A stretch of DNA of 64,000 bases from positions 62,001 to 126,000 of the forward strand of contig NZ_JAJKLK010000005.1 in assembly GCF_020982545.1 (NCBI RefSeq), written 5' to 3'. Under the pieces are notes generated by a model. The model saw only the letters and a program-made list of their open reading frames with translations, was not told the DNA's origin and ran no database searches. Of this stretch, positions 24,791 through 35,064 are shown one piece after another; within the stretch, counting starts at the first letter, position 1, and the number at the start of each line of letters is the position of its first letter. Made by a program: the position numbers and the translations under genes. The DNA comes from Streptomyces sp. MNU76. Its GTDB lineage: Bacteria; Actinomycetota; Actinomycetes; Streptomycetales; Streptomycetaceae.

Positions 24791-27700
24791 ATGGCAGCCT
24801 TAGACCACACCCGCGTCCGTATCCGCCTCCGCCGCGTCCGCCTTCGCCGTTTCCGCCTCCGCGCCGCCCTGGTCGGCACCGTGGCCACGGCCCTGATCAT
24901 CGGCAGCGCACCGGCCACCCCCGCCAGAACCGGCGAGGCGAGACCCGCCGCCGCTGCCGAACCCGACAACAGCGACCCCCGCGAGGGCTGGAGACCCGCC
25001 AGCGAACTCGCCGAGGACGAGGACGACCCTGGCCTCCTCGATCGTCTCTTCGGTGACCGCGAGGACGGCGAGGAGATCGACCGAGGCGACGACCACAAGC
25101 CGCCCCGCATCCGGCTGGATCGTTCCCGGGGCTCGTCCTCCCTGACCCACCGGGGCGTCTCGGGCGACGCCGACGGTGTCCGCATCGCCGCGCCCCGCAC
25201 CACGCACGCCACCGGCGCCGACCTCTCCTGGAGCGCGTACCGGGGCAAGGACCTGCGGGAGTACGAGGTCCACCGCGCCACGAAGAAGGACTTCACCCCG
25301 ACCGACGAGACCCTCCTCGCCCCCGTCGACCGCGACACCCGCACCTTCGCCGACCGCACCGCGCCCCCGGCGCTCGACGGCAAGGGCAAGAGCGACGGCA
25401 AGGGCAAGGGCAAGGGCAAGACCTACCACTACCGGATCGTCGTCCGTACCCAGCAGGGCAGGCTGCTGGCCGGCCCCGCCCGCACGGTCGAACTGCCGCC
25501 GCCGGGCCAGGTCGCCGAGGGGGCGAAGCTGCTCGCCGCCCCCGAGGACGAGACCTACTTCCTGCCCTACACGCCGGCGCGGATGATCCCCGGCGAGAAG
25601 GCCACCGTCGAGGCGACTCTCACCAACACCACGGACACGGTGTGGAAGAAGGGCAAGCACGTCCTGTCGTACCGCTGGTACCTGGACGGCAAGGACGTCA
25701 CCAACCTCCTCAACAAGGACGCGACCGGGCTGCCCGAGGACGTGGCACCCGGTGAGACGGTCACCTTCGACGCGGAGTTGAAGGCCCCGGTGCCGGTCGA
25801 CCCGCTCGACAAGCGGCTGACGTTCGGCCTGGAGTGGGACCTCAGGGACAGGACCACCGGCGACTGGCTGTCCGAGACGGAGGAGGTGCCGCCCTCCAAG
25901 CACCAGGTCACCGCCGAGTACCCGACCTCCGACCAGCTCGGCCTGGAGGACTTCCACTCCTACGCCGGCAAGAACACCGGCGCGGGCTCGGCGCTGATGA
26001 GCAACCTTCACGCGGGCAACGCGGTGTGGTCGTACAACGCCTTCTCGAACCCGTCGCTCGGCTTCTCGACCTTCCTGCGGCTGGCCTACAACTCGCAGGA
26101 CGCGTCCAGCACTCCGGCCGGATACGGCTGGTCGCTGCAGGCATCCTCGCCGGTCCGGCTGGGCACACCGCTGGACTTCCACCCGGCCGCACTGCTGCCC
26201 AAGCAGATCACGCTGACCGACGGCGACGGCACCAGCCACGTCTTCAGCAAGAACAAGAAGGGTGAGTGGGACTCCCCCGCCGGCGTCCACTTCCGGGTCA
26301 GGCAGCTGGAGAAGGACTGTCTGCTCCACCCCCACCAGCGCGAGGCCTGGGAGTTCCTGCGCCCGGACCGCACCCGGTTCCTCTTCGACTGCCAGGGCTA
26401 CCCGAGCGCCCAGGTGGACAGGAACGGCAACCGGATGGAGTTCACGTACGAGGAGCGGCTGCTCGGGCACCCGTCGAAGCTGCTGAAGTACGTCACCGAC
26501 GCAGAGGGCCGGCGCACGCTCACCGTCGACCACTGGGAGAAGGGCGAGGCGTACTCGTACGTCGACAAGGACGGGAAGGTGAAGGAGGGCAAGCACCTCC
26601 TCAATCCGTTCATCATCGACAAGGTCCGTTCGGTCACGGACGTCTCCGGGCGCCGGGTCGACCTCACCTTCACGGAGAAGGGCCTGCTGGCGCGGCTGAC
26701 GGACGGCGCGAACGCGGCCGAGAAGCTGCGCAAGGTCTTCACGTTCCAGTACGGCAAGGAGTTCGACCACCCCGGCGTGAAGCTGGTCGAGGTCACCGAT
26801 CCGCGCGGCAACTCCTCGAAGGTCGACTACGTCGGCCCGCACGACGACAAGGACCAACTGCACTACCTGGGGTACACCAAGGCGGTCACGGACCGGCTCG
26901 GCGGTGTGACCGCATACCGCTACAAGGACCCCGACGGCCATGACGGCAAGGGGACCGAGACGGTCGTCACCGACGCCGAGGGCAACCCCAGCACCCAGCG
27001 GCTGGACGGCTACGGCCGACCCGTGAAGCTCACCGACGCCAAGAAGCGGACCACGAAGCTGGGTTGGGACGCCGACAACAACGTCACGCGCCTGGAGGAG
27101 AACAACGGCGCCGCCCGCACCTGGAAGTACGACCCGAAGACGGGCTATCCGCTGGAGAGCCGGGACGCGGAGTCGGTGAAGAACGACCGGCCCGCCGCCA
27201 CGCTCGCCTACGCGACCGGGGAGAACGGCTACATCGCCGACCTGGTGCGCCGGGTCTCCCCGGAGGGCCGTACCTGGCTCTTCGGCTACGACGCGCGCGG
27301 CAACATGACCTCGGTCACCGACCCGAAGGGCGTGGCGAGCGAGCCCGCGGACGACTACACCTCCACCAACGCCTACGACGCCCGGGGACGGCTCGTCTCC
27401 GCGACCGACGCGAACGAGCACACCACGAAGTTCGAGGACTACGACCCGTCCGGCTATCCGCGGGTGATCGTCGACGCCCTCGGCAACCGCACGCTGACGA
27501 CGTACGACGTACGCGGCAACGTCACCGAGGTCGAGGAGGCCGACGGGGCGACGACCACGCAGACGTACGACGTGTTCGCGCGTCCGCTGGAGAACCGCAG
27601 GCCGAAGGACCAGCAGGCGGGCGAGTTCATCGTCACGCCCGCGCCGAAGTACGACGCCAACGACAACACGCTCGTGTTCACCGCCCCCAACGGGGTGTCG

Positions 27701-30700
27701 AGCAGCAGCGAGTTCGACGCCGCCGACCAGCTGCTGAAGTCCAGCCAGCCGGGTGACGAGGAGGGCGCGCCCGCACGGGTGTCGACCTTCACGTACGACA
27801 AGGTCGGCAACCAGCTGACCTCGACGGAGCCCAAGGGCAACCTGACCGAGGAGCCCGGCGACTTCACCTCGACGACGCGGTACGACGAGGTGTACCAGCC
27901 GATCGAGGCGGTCAACGCGGCGGGCAGGCGCGCCTCCGCCGTCTACAACGACGTCGGTGACCTGGTGAAGGTCGTCGACGCCCGCAAGAACGAGACCGAG
28001 GACCCCGACGACTACACCACCAGGTTCCGCTACGACCTCGACCACCGGCTCCTGGAGACGACCGACGCGATCGGCAAGTCGACGACGAGCACCTACGACT
28101 GGGACGGTCTGACGACCGCCACCACGGACGCCGAGGGCAACCGCACCGAGCTGGTCATCGACGCCCGCGGCGCCCTGGCCGAGGCACGGGTCCCGCACGA
28201 CGACGGCGTGGTGCGCAGGACCCGCTTCGAGTACGACGAGGTCGGCAACCAAACCCGGGTCGTCACCCCGCGCGGCATGGAGACCGAGGACCCGAAGGAC
28301 TTCGCCTCCGAGACCGTCTACGACGAGCTGAACCGCGTCAAGGAGACCCTGAGCCCCTTCGACCCGGACGACGACCGCTACAACACCCCCGACCGTACGA
28401 CGTACGAGTACGACGCGCTGAGCCGGGTGAAGAAGGTCAGTGCCCCGCCGTCCGAAGGACAGAGCGTCCGCAACGAGACGGAGTACACCTACTTCGACAC
28501 CGGCTGGATCAGAACGTCGGTCGACGCCTTCGACATCAAGAACTCCTACCGGTACAACGACCTCGGCCAGCAGATCCAGAACACCCTGAGCAGCGCGGGC
28601 GGCGCGGTCTCCCGCACCCTCGACTCCTCCTTCTACCCGAGCGGCGCCCTCAAGTCCCGCTCGGACGACGGGGTCCCGGTGGGCCTCCAGGTCGCCCTGG
28701 TCGACAACAGCGACATCAACAACACGGCGCAGCAGGGCACATGGGCCGCGGTCGACGCCGAGGGCTCGTACGGCTACGACGCGCAGACGCACGCGGCCGG
28801 TGCGGGCGAGGACCGCTTCGTCTGGCAGCTGACGATTCCGCAGGCCGGTGACTACACGGTCTACGTCCGGTACCCGAAGGTCGACGGGGCGGCGAAGGAC
28901 GCCGCGTACGAGATCAAGCACAAGGACGGCGCCGGGACCAGAACCCTCGACCAGAGCGAACTCCCCGGTGAGTGGCGCTCCCTGGGCAAGTACGCCTTCG
29001 CCGAGGACACGGGTCAGGCCATCACCCTCACCGACAAGGCGACCGGCACGGTGGTCGCGGACGCGGTGCGGCTGGTCCGCGACCACGAGGGCGACACCGA
29101 CAACGAGAAGAAGGACTTCTCCTACCGCTACGACGCCAACGGCAACCAGATCGAGATCGTCGACAACAGCCCCGGCGTCGAGACCGACCGCTACACCCTG
29201 GCCTACGACGAACTCAACCAGCTCACCGAGGTGGTGGAACACGACGGGGACAGCGTCCGCGACACGACCGCGCTGACCTACGACGCCAACGGCAACACGC
29301 TCACCACGACCCATGACCTGACCTGGAGCAAACTGGACTACGACGAGCTGGACCGGGTCGAGCGCATCACCAACGCGGCGTCGCCGACGGCGGACGACCG
29401 CCAGGTGACCTCGGTGGAGTACACGGCCCGGGGCGAGTTGGCGAAGCAGACGAAGCCGAACGGCAACGTCCTGACCGTCGACTACTACCTCGACGGCGCG
29501 ACGAGGAAGACCACGGAGCGGCAGTCCGACGACACCCTCGTCGCCGAGCACGCCCTGAAGTACAACGCCAACGGCCACAAGGTCGAGGACGTCCTGAAGC
29601 TGATGGACGCCGACGACCACGGCTCGACGATCGACAACACGTACGCGTACACGTACGACCCGCAGGACCGCATCGCCAAGGTCGCCAAGACCGGCGACGA
29701 CGAGAAGACGGAGGAGTACCGGCACGACGCGGCCGGCAACGTGGTCCGGCAGACGGTCGACGACACGACGACGACCCACCGCTACGACCGCAACCGTCTC
29801 CTGACGTCGACGGAGGACGGCGCGTCGTCGACGTACAACTACGACCCGCTCGGCCGCCTCGACACCGTCTCCTTCGGCGGCGAGACGATCCAGAAGTACC
29901 GTTACGACGGCTTCGACCGGCCGGAGTCGATCACGTCGGGCGCCGGTGACGCGGCGCGGACGACCCGTCTGACGTACGACGCGTTCGACCGCACGGTGAA
30001 GGAGTCGGTCGGCAGCGGCGACGACGCGAAGACCACGCTCTTCACCTACCTGGGAATCACCTCGAACTCCCTGAGGGAGGAGGTGACGGACGAGGGCGTC
30101 ACCTCCTTCCAGTACGCCTCGTGGGGGCAGAAGCTCACCCAGATCAAGGACGAGGAAGACGATGAGGGCGCGGCCCCGGAGACCACGCAGTACCTCTACC
30201 ACCCACACGGTGACGTGGAGGCGCTGACGGACAAGGACGGCACCACCAAGACGACGTACGGCTACACGGCGTACGGCAAGAACGACACGGCCCAGTTCAC
30301 GGGCGCGGACAAGCCGGGTGCGGGCGGCGAGGCCGCGGAGCCGTACAACTCGTACCGCTTCAACTCCAAGCGCTACGACACGGCGTCGGGCACGTACGAC
30401 ATGGGTTTCCGCACCTACGACCCGGGCCTGAACCGCTTCCTCACCCGTGACATGTACGGCGGCGCCCTGGCCGACATGGGCCTGACGATGGACCCGTACA
30501 CCGGCAACCGCTACGCCTTCGCCGGCGGCAACCCGATCTCGTTCATCGAGATCGACGGCCACCTGTTCGGCCTCTCCTGGTCCGACATCGGCCACGCCGC
30601 GCTGGACGTGGTCGGCCTGATCCCGGTCGTGGGCGAGGCCGCGGACCTGGCCAACTGCGGCTGGTACGCGGCCGAGGGCGAATACGTCGACGCGGCCCTG

Positions 30701-31801
30701 TCCTGCGCCTCGGCGATCCCGTTCGCGGGGTACGGGGCGACGGCGGCGAAGGCGGCCAAGTACGGCGACGAGGCGCTGGAGGCGCTGGACACGGCGAGCG
30801 ACGTCGGCCGCAATGTCCCGTCGGGCGCGGCGACACCGCCGACGGGCGGCGCGAATCCCCGCCGACGGGCGGAGCCAACCCGCCCCGGCGCGCCGCCGAC
30901 CCGCCCCCGACGGGGACGACCAACCCCGGCGGCGGACGCCCCGGCCCCGGCCGCTCCAAAACCGCCGGACGCGCCGCCGGCCTGCAAGAACAGCTTCGTC
31001 CCCGGCACCGAGGTCCTGATGGCCGACGGCACGACGAAGCCGATCGAGGACATCGAGATCGGCGACGAGGTCACGGCGTCGGACGTGGAGACGGACGACA
31101 CGCAGGCCCGGACGGTCACCCGCACGATCACGGGCGACGGCACGAAGCACCTGGTCACCCTGACGATCGACACGGACGGCCGGGCGGGCGACGAGACGTC
31201 CACGATCACGGCGACGGAGAACCACCCGTTCTGGCTGCCCGACGTGGGCCACTGGGTGGACGCCGGAGAGCTGAAGCGTGGCCAGTGGCTGAGCACGGGT
31301 AGCGGCAGTTGGGTCCAGATCGCAGCCGTCGAGGCGCACACAGCACAGGCGACGGTTTACAACCTGACCGTGGCGGGCCTGCACACATATCACGTGCTGG
31401 CAGGCGCCGTTCCCGTCCTGGTGCACAACTGCAATGTAGAAGGTCCGGTTGACCATGTCGCTCTTGGTATGCGAGGTCATGATCTGAAGGGATTCGCCAG
31501 CACCGTTCAAGCTCGTCACCTCCTAGGAGCGCCGGACGCGACTTGGCGCGACGAGGTCCTGGGTGCGATCTCCAGGACGGGGAGGGGCGAAGGACGAATA
31601 TCCTTCATGCTCGACGGTCTGCCCGGGGCAAGTCAGGGGCCGGCGAAGGCACTGAAGATCGCGCAGAACACAGCCCCCGCGCAGCGTCTGCATACGCAGT
31701 GGGAGTTGCTTCAGGTGGATGCGGCCAACCTCATGGGCAGAGTGGACTTCTACCGCTGGAATCGACGAGCCGGCAACTGGACTGGAGTCCCGTTCAAGTG
31801 A
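24791..31801 (+). CDS. RHS/YD-repeat polymorphic toxin with Hint domain
   Basis: A 2336-residue secreted or surface protein. It has a very basic N-terminus and one hydrophobic signal segment (about 28-50), then a disordered acidic region and Ig/fibronectin-like beta domains (to about 390). A long YD-repeat shell follows, with many variants of YDxxGrxxxxxD. A golvesin/CBM-like beta domain (about residues 1295-1430) interrupts the repeats. The RHS core end is FRTYDPGLNRFLTRD and NRYAFAGGNPISFIEIDGH (about 1890-1920). A Hint domain runs from CKNSFVPGTEVLMADG (about 2065) to AVPVLVHNCN (about 2214) and should self-cleave. The last about 120 residues are a toxin domain of uncertain type. ATG 24791 follows AAGGAG. 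Confidence 0.92.
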   Translation: MAALDHTRVRIRLRRVRLRRFRLRAALVGTVATALIIGSAPATPARTGEARPAAAAEPDNSDPREGWRPASELAEDEDDPGLLDRLFGDREDGEEIDRGDDHKPPRIRLDRSRGSSSLTHRGVSGDADGVRIAAPRTTHATGADLSWSAYRGKDLREYEVHRATKKDFTPTDETLLAPVDRDTRTFADRTAPPALDGKGKSDGKGKGKGKTYHYRIVVRTQQGRLLAGPARTVELPPPGQVAEGAKLLAAPEDETYFLPYTPARMIPGEKATVEATLTNTTDTVWKKGKHVLSYRWYLDGKDVTNLLNKDATGLPEDVAPGETVTFDAELKAPVPVDPLDKRLTFGLEWDLRDRTTGDWLSETEEVPPSKHQVTAEYPTSDQLGLEDFHSYAGKNTGAGSALMSNLHAGNAVWSYNAFSNPSLGFSTFLRLAYNSQDASSTPAGYGWSLQASSPVRLGTPLDFHPAALLPKQITLTDGDGTSHVFSKNKKGEWDSPAGVHFRVRQLEKDCLLHPHQREAWEFLRPDRTRFLFDCQGYPSAQVDRNGNRMEFTYEERLLGHPSKLLKYVTDAEGRRTLTVDHWEKGEAYSYVDKDGKVKEGKHLLNPFIIDKVRSVTDVSGRRVDLTFTEKGLLARLTDGANAAEKLRKVFTFQYGKEFDHPGVKLVEVTDPRGNSSKVDYVGPHDDKDQLHYLGYTKAVTDRLGGVTAYRYKDPDGHDGKGTETVVTDAEGNPSTQRLDGYGRPVKLTDAKKRTTKLGWDADNNVTRLEENNGAARTWKYDPKTGYPLESRDAESVKNDRPAATLAYATGENGYIADLVRRVSPEGRTWLFGYDARGNMTSVTDPKGVASEPADDYTSTNAYDARGRLVSATDANEHTTKFEDYDPSGYPRVIVDALGNRTLTTYDVRGNVTEVEEADGATTTQTYDVFARPLENRRPKDQQAGEFIVTPAPKYDANDNTLVFTAPNGVSSSSEFDAADQLLKSSQPGDEEGAPARVSTFTYDKVGNQLTSTEPKGNLTEEPGDFTSTTRYDEVYQPIEAVNAAGRRASAVYNDVGDLVKVVDARKNETEDPDDYTTRFRYDLDHRLLETTDAIGKSTTSTYDWDGLTTATTDAEGNRTELVIDARGALAEARVPHDDGVVRRTRFEYDEVGNQTRVVTPRGMETEDPKDFASETVYDELNRVKETLSPFDPDDDRYNTPDRTTYEYDALSRVKKVSAPPSEGQSVRNETEYTYFDTGWIRTSVDAFDIKNSYRYNDLGQQIQNTLSSAGGAVSRTLDSSFYPSGALKSRSDDGVPVGLQVALVDNSDINNTAQQGTWAAVDAEGSYGYDAQTHAAGAGEDRFVWQLTIPQAGDYTVYVRYPKVDGAAKDAAYEIKHKDGAGTRTLDQSELPGEWRSLGKYAFAEDTGQAITLTDKATGTVVADAVRLVRDHEGDTDNEKKDFSYRYDANGNQIEIVDNSPGVETDRYTLAYDELNQLTEVVEHDGDSVRDTTALTYDANGNTLTTTHDLTWSKLDYDELDRVERITNAASPTADDRQVTSVEYTARGELAKQTKPNGNVLTVDYYLDGATRKTTERQSDDTLVAEHALKYNANGHKVEDVLKLMDADDHGSTIDNTYAYTYDPQDRIAKVAKTGDDEKTEEYRHDAAGNVVRQTVDDTTTTHRYDRNRLLTSTEDGASSTYNYDPLGRLDTVSFGGETIQKYRYDGFDRPESITSGAGDAARTTRLTYDAFDRTVKESVGSGDDAKTTLFTYLGITSNSLREEVTDEGVTSFQYASWGQKLTQIKDEEDDEGAAPETTQYLYHPHGDVEALTDKDGTTKTTYGYTAYGKNDTAQFTGADKPGAGGEAAEPYNSYRFNSKRYDTASGTYDMGFRTYDPGLNRFLTRDMYGGALADMGLTMDPYTGNRYAFAGGNPISFIEIDGHLFGLSWSDIGHAALDVVGLIPVVGEAADLANCGWYAAEGEYVDAALSCASAIPFAGYGATAAKAAKYGDEALEALDTASDVGRNVPSGAATPPTGGANPRRRAEPTRPGAPPTRPRRGRPTPAADAPAPAAPKPPDAPPACKNSFVPGTEVLMADGTTKPIEDIEIGDEVTASDVETDDTQARTVTRTITGDGTKHLVTLTIDTDGRAGDETSTITATENHPFWLPDVGHWVDAGELKRGQWLSTGSGSWVQIAAVEAHTAQATVYNLTVAGLHTYHVLAGAVPVLVHNCNVEGPVDHVALGMRGHDLKGFASTVQARHLLGAPDATWRDEVLGAISRTGRGEGRISFMLDGLPGASQGPAKALKIAQNTAPAQRLHTQWELLQVDAANLMGRVDFYRWNRRAGNWTGVPFK

Positions 31802-32238
31802 CATACCGACTGGTGGATGGGCAACTCCCTCTGAACCTGCGAGGAGCTTTCAAACCGTGGGCCGTTGCGGTAGGCCACAGCAAGTTCCTGCTGCGCGGAT
31901 TCTCGGGTGGCGAGGAAGGGGACGTCCCCAGGATCTTCGATGTCCTGTTCCAGGACGTTTCCCGGATCTCGCTGGCCGATCAGTACTCGGGTCTCAGCGT
32001 GTCGGATGCGGGACCAGACGCTTTGCGAAGCGAGGAGCAGAGGATTGGGCGCAGGTGGCGAGAGAGCAAACTCTTCCGAGTCTCCGAGGACGATCCGCTC
32101 GACTACGTCGTCGCGGGATACGTCTTTTGGGCGGAAGTTCGCATCCTCCCCACAGACCCAAGCCCTTTGATGCAGGAATCCCCTGCTCCTGACGCAATCG
32201 AGGGCGGCACGGTTTTCCGGGTGCGCGCGGACCGGTAG
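31798..32238 (+). CDS. candidate immunity protein for the RHS toxin
   Basis: A 146-residue soluble protein with no recognised family. It starts at GTG 31798, overlapping the TGA stop of the RHS gene (GTGA), so translation is coupled. That is the position where polymorphic toxin systems encode the immunity protein. The sequence is mixed alpha/beta (YRLVDGQLPLNLRGAFKPW; DDPLDYVVAGYVFWAEVRI) with an acidic bias suited to binding a basic toxin domain. Base composition is visibly lower in GC, with weaker third-position bias, like the toxin end of the RHS gene and unlike the rest of the window. Followed by a strong terminator. Confidence 0.75.
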   Translation: MTYRLVDGQLPLNLRGAFKPWAVAVGHSKFLLRGFSGGEEGDVPRIFDVLFQDVSRISLADQYSGLSVSDAGPDALRSEEQRIGRRWRESKLFRVSEDDPLDYVVAGYVFWAEVRILPTDPSPLMQESPAPDAIEGGTVFRVRADR

Positions 32239-32248
32239 CCGGTGCATT

Positions 32249-32283
32249 CGAAACCCCGTCAGGTGTGTCCTGGCGGGGTTTCG
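32249..32283 (+). terminator. stem-loop terminator after toxin-immunity pair
   Basis: CGAAACCCCGTCAGG, loop TGTGT, then CCTGGCGGGGTTTCG: a 15-bp stem with one G:U pair. It ends 12 bp before the stop of the convergent amidohydrolase gene and can serve both. Confidence 0.85.
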
Positions 32284-32294
32284 GCGTGGGATGA

Positions 32295-33386
32295 CTACCC
32301 CACGACCCGCCCGTTCAGCACCACCCTCGTCGGGGCTCCCAGCACGCGTACGTCCGTGCGGGGGTCCCGTTCGTACACCACCAGGTCCGCGGGGGCGCCC
32401 TCGTTCAGGCCGGGGCGGCCCAGCCACTCGCGGGCGTGCCAGGTGGTCGCCGCGAGGGCCTCCACCGGCGGGATTCCGGCCGTGACCAGTTCGGCGACCT
32501 CGGCGGCGACCAGGCCGTGGGCCAGGGAGCCGCCCGCATCCGTGCCCACGTAGACCGGGATGCCCGCGTCGTAGGCGTTGCGGACGGTGTCGTAGCGGCG
32601 TTCGTGGAGGCGGCGCATGTGCGCGGCCCAGTTCGGGAACTTGGCCTCGCCGCCGTCCGCCATCGTCGGGAAGGTGGCGATGTTGACCAGGGTCGGGACG
32701 ATCGCGACGCCCCGGGAGGCGAAGAGCGGGATCAGGTCGTCCGTCAGTCCCGTCGCGTGTTCGATGCAGTCGATGCCCGCCTCGACGAGGTCACGGAGGG
32801 ACGACTCGGCGAAGCAGTGCGCCGTCACGCGGGCGCCCAGGAGGTGCGCCTCCGTGATCGCCGCCTCGACCGCCTCACGCGGCCAGCACGGCGACAGGTC
32901 GCCCAGCCCCCGGTCGATCCAGTCCCCCACCAGCTTCACCCAGCCGTCCCCGCGGCGGGCCTCCCGGGCGACGTACGCGACCAGTTCGTCCGGTTCGATC
33001 TCGTGGGCGAAGTTGCGGATGTAGCGCCGGGTGCGGGCGATGTGGCGGCCGGCCCGGATGATGTTCGGCAGGTCGTCGCGGTCGTCGATCCAGCGGGTGT
33101 CGGAGGGGGAGCCCGCGTCGCGGATGAGGAGGGTGCCCGCGTCCCGGTCGGTCAGCGCCTGTTTCTCGGCGACGTCCTCCGGGACCGGGCCGTGCGGGCC
33201 GAGGCCGACGTGGCAGTGCGCGTCGACCAGGCCGGGGAGCGCCCAGCCCTGGATCGTGCGGATGTCCTGGGCGCCGGCCGGGCGGTCGTACGACACCCGG
33301 CCGTCGATCACCCACAGCTCGTCCCGGACCGCATCGGGTCCGACCAGGATCCGGCCCTTCACATGCAGCACCGCGCGCTCGTTCAT
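32295..33386 (-). CDS. amidohydrolase family protein
   Basis: A 363-residue metal-dependent amidohydrolase (imidazolonepropionase/prolidase-like subgroup), cytoplasmic. Metal ligands appear in LVDAHCHVGLG, in VTAHCFAESS, in CIEHATGL and in YVGTDAGGSLAHGL, so all four are kept. It hydrolyses an amide or C-N bond of an unknown substrate. The ATG at 33386 is preceded by TAAGGTGCGG. It is in the same orientation as the amino-acid transporter operon upstream but 50 bp apart, so peptide or amino-acid derivative turnover is a guess. Confidence 0.88.
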   Translation of the reverse strand: MNERAVLHVKGRILVGPDAVRDELWVIDGRVSYDRPAGAQDIRTIQGWALPGLVDAHCHVGLGPHGPVPEDVAEKQALTDRDAGTLLIRDAGSPSDTRWIDDRDDLPNIIRAGRHIARTRRYIRNFAHEIEPDELVAYVAREARRGDGWVKLVGDWIDRGLGDLSPCWPREAVEAAITEAHLLGARVTAHCFAESSLRDLVEAGIDCIEHATGLTDDLIPLFASRGVAIVPTLVNIATFPTMADGGEAKFPNWAAHMRRLHERRYDTVRNAYDAGIPVYVGTDAGGSLAHGLVAAEVAELVTAGIPPVEALAATTWHAREWLGRPGLNEGAPADLVVYERDPRTDVRVLGAPTRVVLNGRVVG

Positions 33387-33436
33387 GCACCGCACCTTAA
33401 GTCAGCGCGCCGGTACCCCAGAAAGGGACGCCCTCC

Positions 33437-34228
33437 TCACTCCTTGCCGCCCACCTGGTCCGACGTCTCCTCCTCCACGTCCGCCATCGCCGGGTCCAGC
33501 AGTCGCGACAGGAAGTGCCGTGTCCGCTCGTGGCTCGGACTGCCGATGACCCGGGCCGGGGGGCCTTCCTCGACGATCACGCCGTCGTCCATGAAGACGA
33601 CCCGGTCGGCGACCTCGCGGGCGAAGGTCATCTCGTGGGTCACCACCATCATGGTCATGCCCTCCTGCGCGAGCATGCGCATGACCGCCAGGACGTCACC
33701 CACCAGTTCCGGGTCGAGGGCCGAGGTCGGCTCGTCGAAGAGCATCACCTCGGGGCCCATCGACAGCGCGCGGGCGATCGCCACGCGCTGCTGCTGGCCG
33801 CCGGAGAGGGAGGCGGGGTAGGCGGCCGCCTTCTCCGACAGGCCCACCCGGGACAGGTTCTCCGCCGCCACGTTTGCCGCCGTCGCCTTGTCCCGCTTCA
33901 GGACCCGGCGCTGCGGCAGCGTGAGGTTCTCGGTCACCGTGAGGTGCGGGAAGAGGTTGAACTGCTGGAAGACCATGCCGATCCGGCGGCGCACGGCGTC
34001 GATGTCGACGTCGGGGTCCGTCAACTCCGTGCCGCCGACGAAGACCTGGCCCTCGGTGGGTTCCTCCAGGAGGTTCACGCACCTGAGCAGGGTCGATTTG
34101 CCGGAGCCGGACGGGCCGATGACACAGACCACCTCGCCCCGCCCGATCTCCAGGTCGATGCCCTTCAGCACCTCGTTGTCGCCGAACGACTTGTGCAGAC
34201 CGCGTACGTGGATCTCGGGCCGGTTCAT
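33437..34228 (-). CDS. polar amino-acid ABC transporter, ATP-binding protein
   Basis: A 263-residue GlnQ/GluA-type ATPase. Walker A is [13 protein letters not shown] (about residue 40), followed by [20 protein letters not shown], the signature [15 protein letters not shown], Walker [15 protein letters not shown] and the switch [22 protein letters not shown]. It powers uptake of a polar amino acid. The start codon overlaps the stop of the permease gene (ATGA) in a tight three-gene operon ordered binding protein, permease, ATPase. Confidence 0.95.
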   Translation of the reverse strand: MNRPEIHVRGLHKSFGDNEVLKGIDLEIGRGEVVCVIGPSGSGKSTLLRCVNLLEEPTEGQVFVGGTELTDPDVDIDAVRRRIGMVFQQFNLFPHLTVTENLTLPQRRVLKRDKATAANVAAENLSRVGLSEKAAAYPASLSGGQQQRVAIARALSMGPEVMLFDEPTSALDPELVGDVLAVMRMLAQEGMTMMVVTHEMTFAREVADRVVFMDDGVIVEEGPPARVIGSPSHERTRHFLSRLLDPAMADVEEETSDQVGGKE

Positions 34229-35064
34229 TTCACGGCCTCCTGGGCCTTCGCCTCCATACGGCGTACGACGAAGCCGAGCGGGATGGTCACCAGCAGGTAG
34301 CACAGGCCGGCGACCAGGATCGGCGTGGAGTTGGCGGTGGTGCTGGCCAGGTCACGGCCGTACTTGGACAGTTCGCGCTCCTCCAGGGTGACGCCCAGGA
34401 AGAGGACCAGCGAGGAGTCCTTGAAGAGCAGGACCAACTCGTTGGTGAGCGGCGGCAGGATGATCCGGAACGCCTGCGGGATGATGATCGAGACCATCGC
34501 GCGGGCGGGCGAGAAACCCAGCGAACGGGCCGCTTCCATCTGGCCCTTGGGAACCGCCTGGATGCCCGCGCGGATCGTCTCCGCCATGTACGCGGCGGCC
34601 ACCAGACCGAGCGCGAGCGCCACCTTGCCGTACGTGCCGCCGGGGATCTCCGTGCCGGGGAAGGCCAGCGGCACGGCGACGCCGATGAAGATGAAGATCA
34701 GCAGGGCGGGCAGGCCCCGGAAGATCTCGATGTACACGCCGGCGAACCAGCGGTACGGGCCCACCGACGACAGCCGCATCAGCGCGATGACCATGCCGAG
34801 GACGAGTCCGAACACGAAGCCGGACAGCGTGTACAGCACGGTGTTCTTCAGGGCCAGCGTGATGACGTCGGGGAACATCTGCTGGGCGATGTCCCACTGG
34901 GCGAACTGGTTCTTCAGCCGGGCCCAGTCCGCCGACACCGCGAAAGCGACGACGGCGGCGACGAACAGCGCGTACTGCGCGCCCCGGGAGAGGGCGCGCT
35001 TCTGGCTCCGGCTGAGGCCCTTCTTCTTCGGCTGGAGCGCTGTGTCCGAGTCGGTCCCGCTCAT
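34225..35064 (-). CDS. polar amino-acid ABC transporter, permease
   Basis: A 279-residue HisM/GlnP-type permease with about five to six membrane segments. The EAA loop is in [21 protein letters not shown], with [20 protein letters not shown] after it, typical of glutamate/glutamine-type permeases. The basic N-terminus ([16 protein letters not shown]) is cytoplasmic. ATG at 35064 overlaps the binding-protein stop (ATGA). A single permease is encoded, so it probably forms a homodimer. Confidence 0.94.
   Translation of the reverse strand: MSGTDSDTALQPKKKGLSRSQKRALSRGAQYALFVAAVVAFAVSADWARLKNQFAQWDIAQQMFPDVITLALKNTVLYTLSGFVFGLVLGMVIALMRLSSVGPYRWFAGVYIEIFRGLPALLIFIFIGVAVPLAFPGTEIPGGTYGKVALALGLVAAAYMAETIRAGIQAVPKGQMEAARSLGFSPARAMVSIIIPQAFRIILPPLTNELVLLFKDSSLVLFLGVTLEERELSKYGRDLASTTANSTPILVAGLCYLLVTIPLGFVVRRMEAKAQEAVK

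Noticed and set aside
24800..31519. A very long open frame (about 2240 codons) antisense to the RHS gene
   Set aside because: It is a mirror of the codon bias of the sense gene; it has no domains and is Val/Arg/Leu-rich in the way typical of antisense frames in high-GC DNA.
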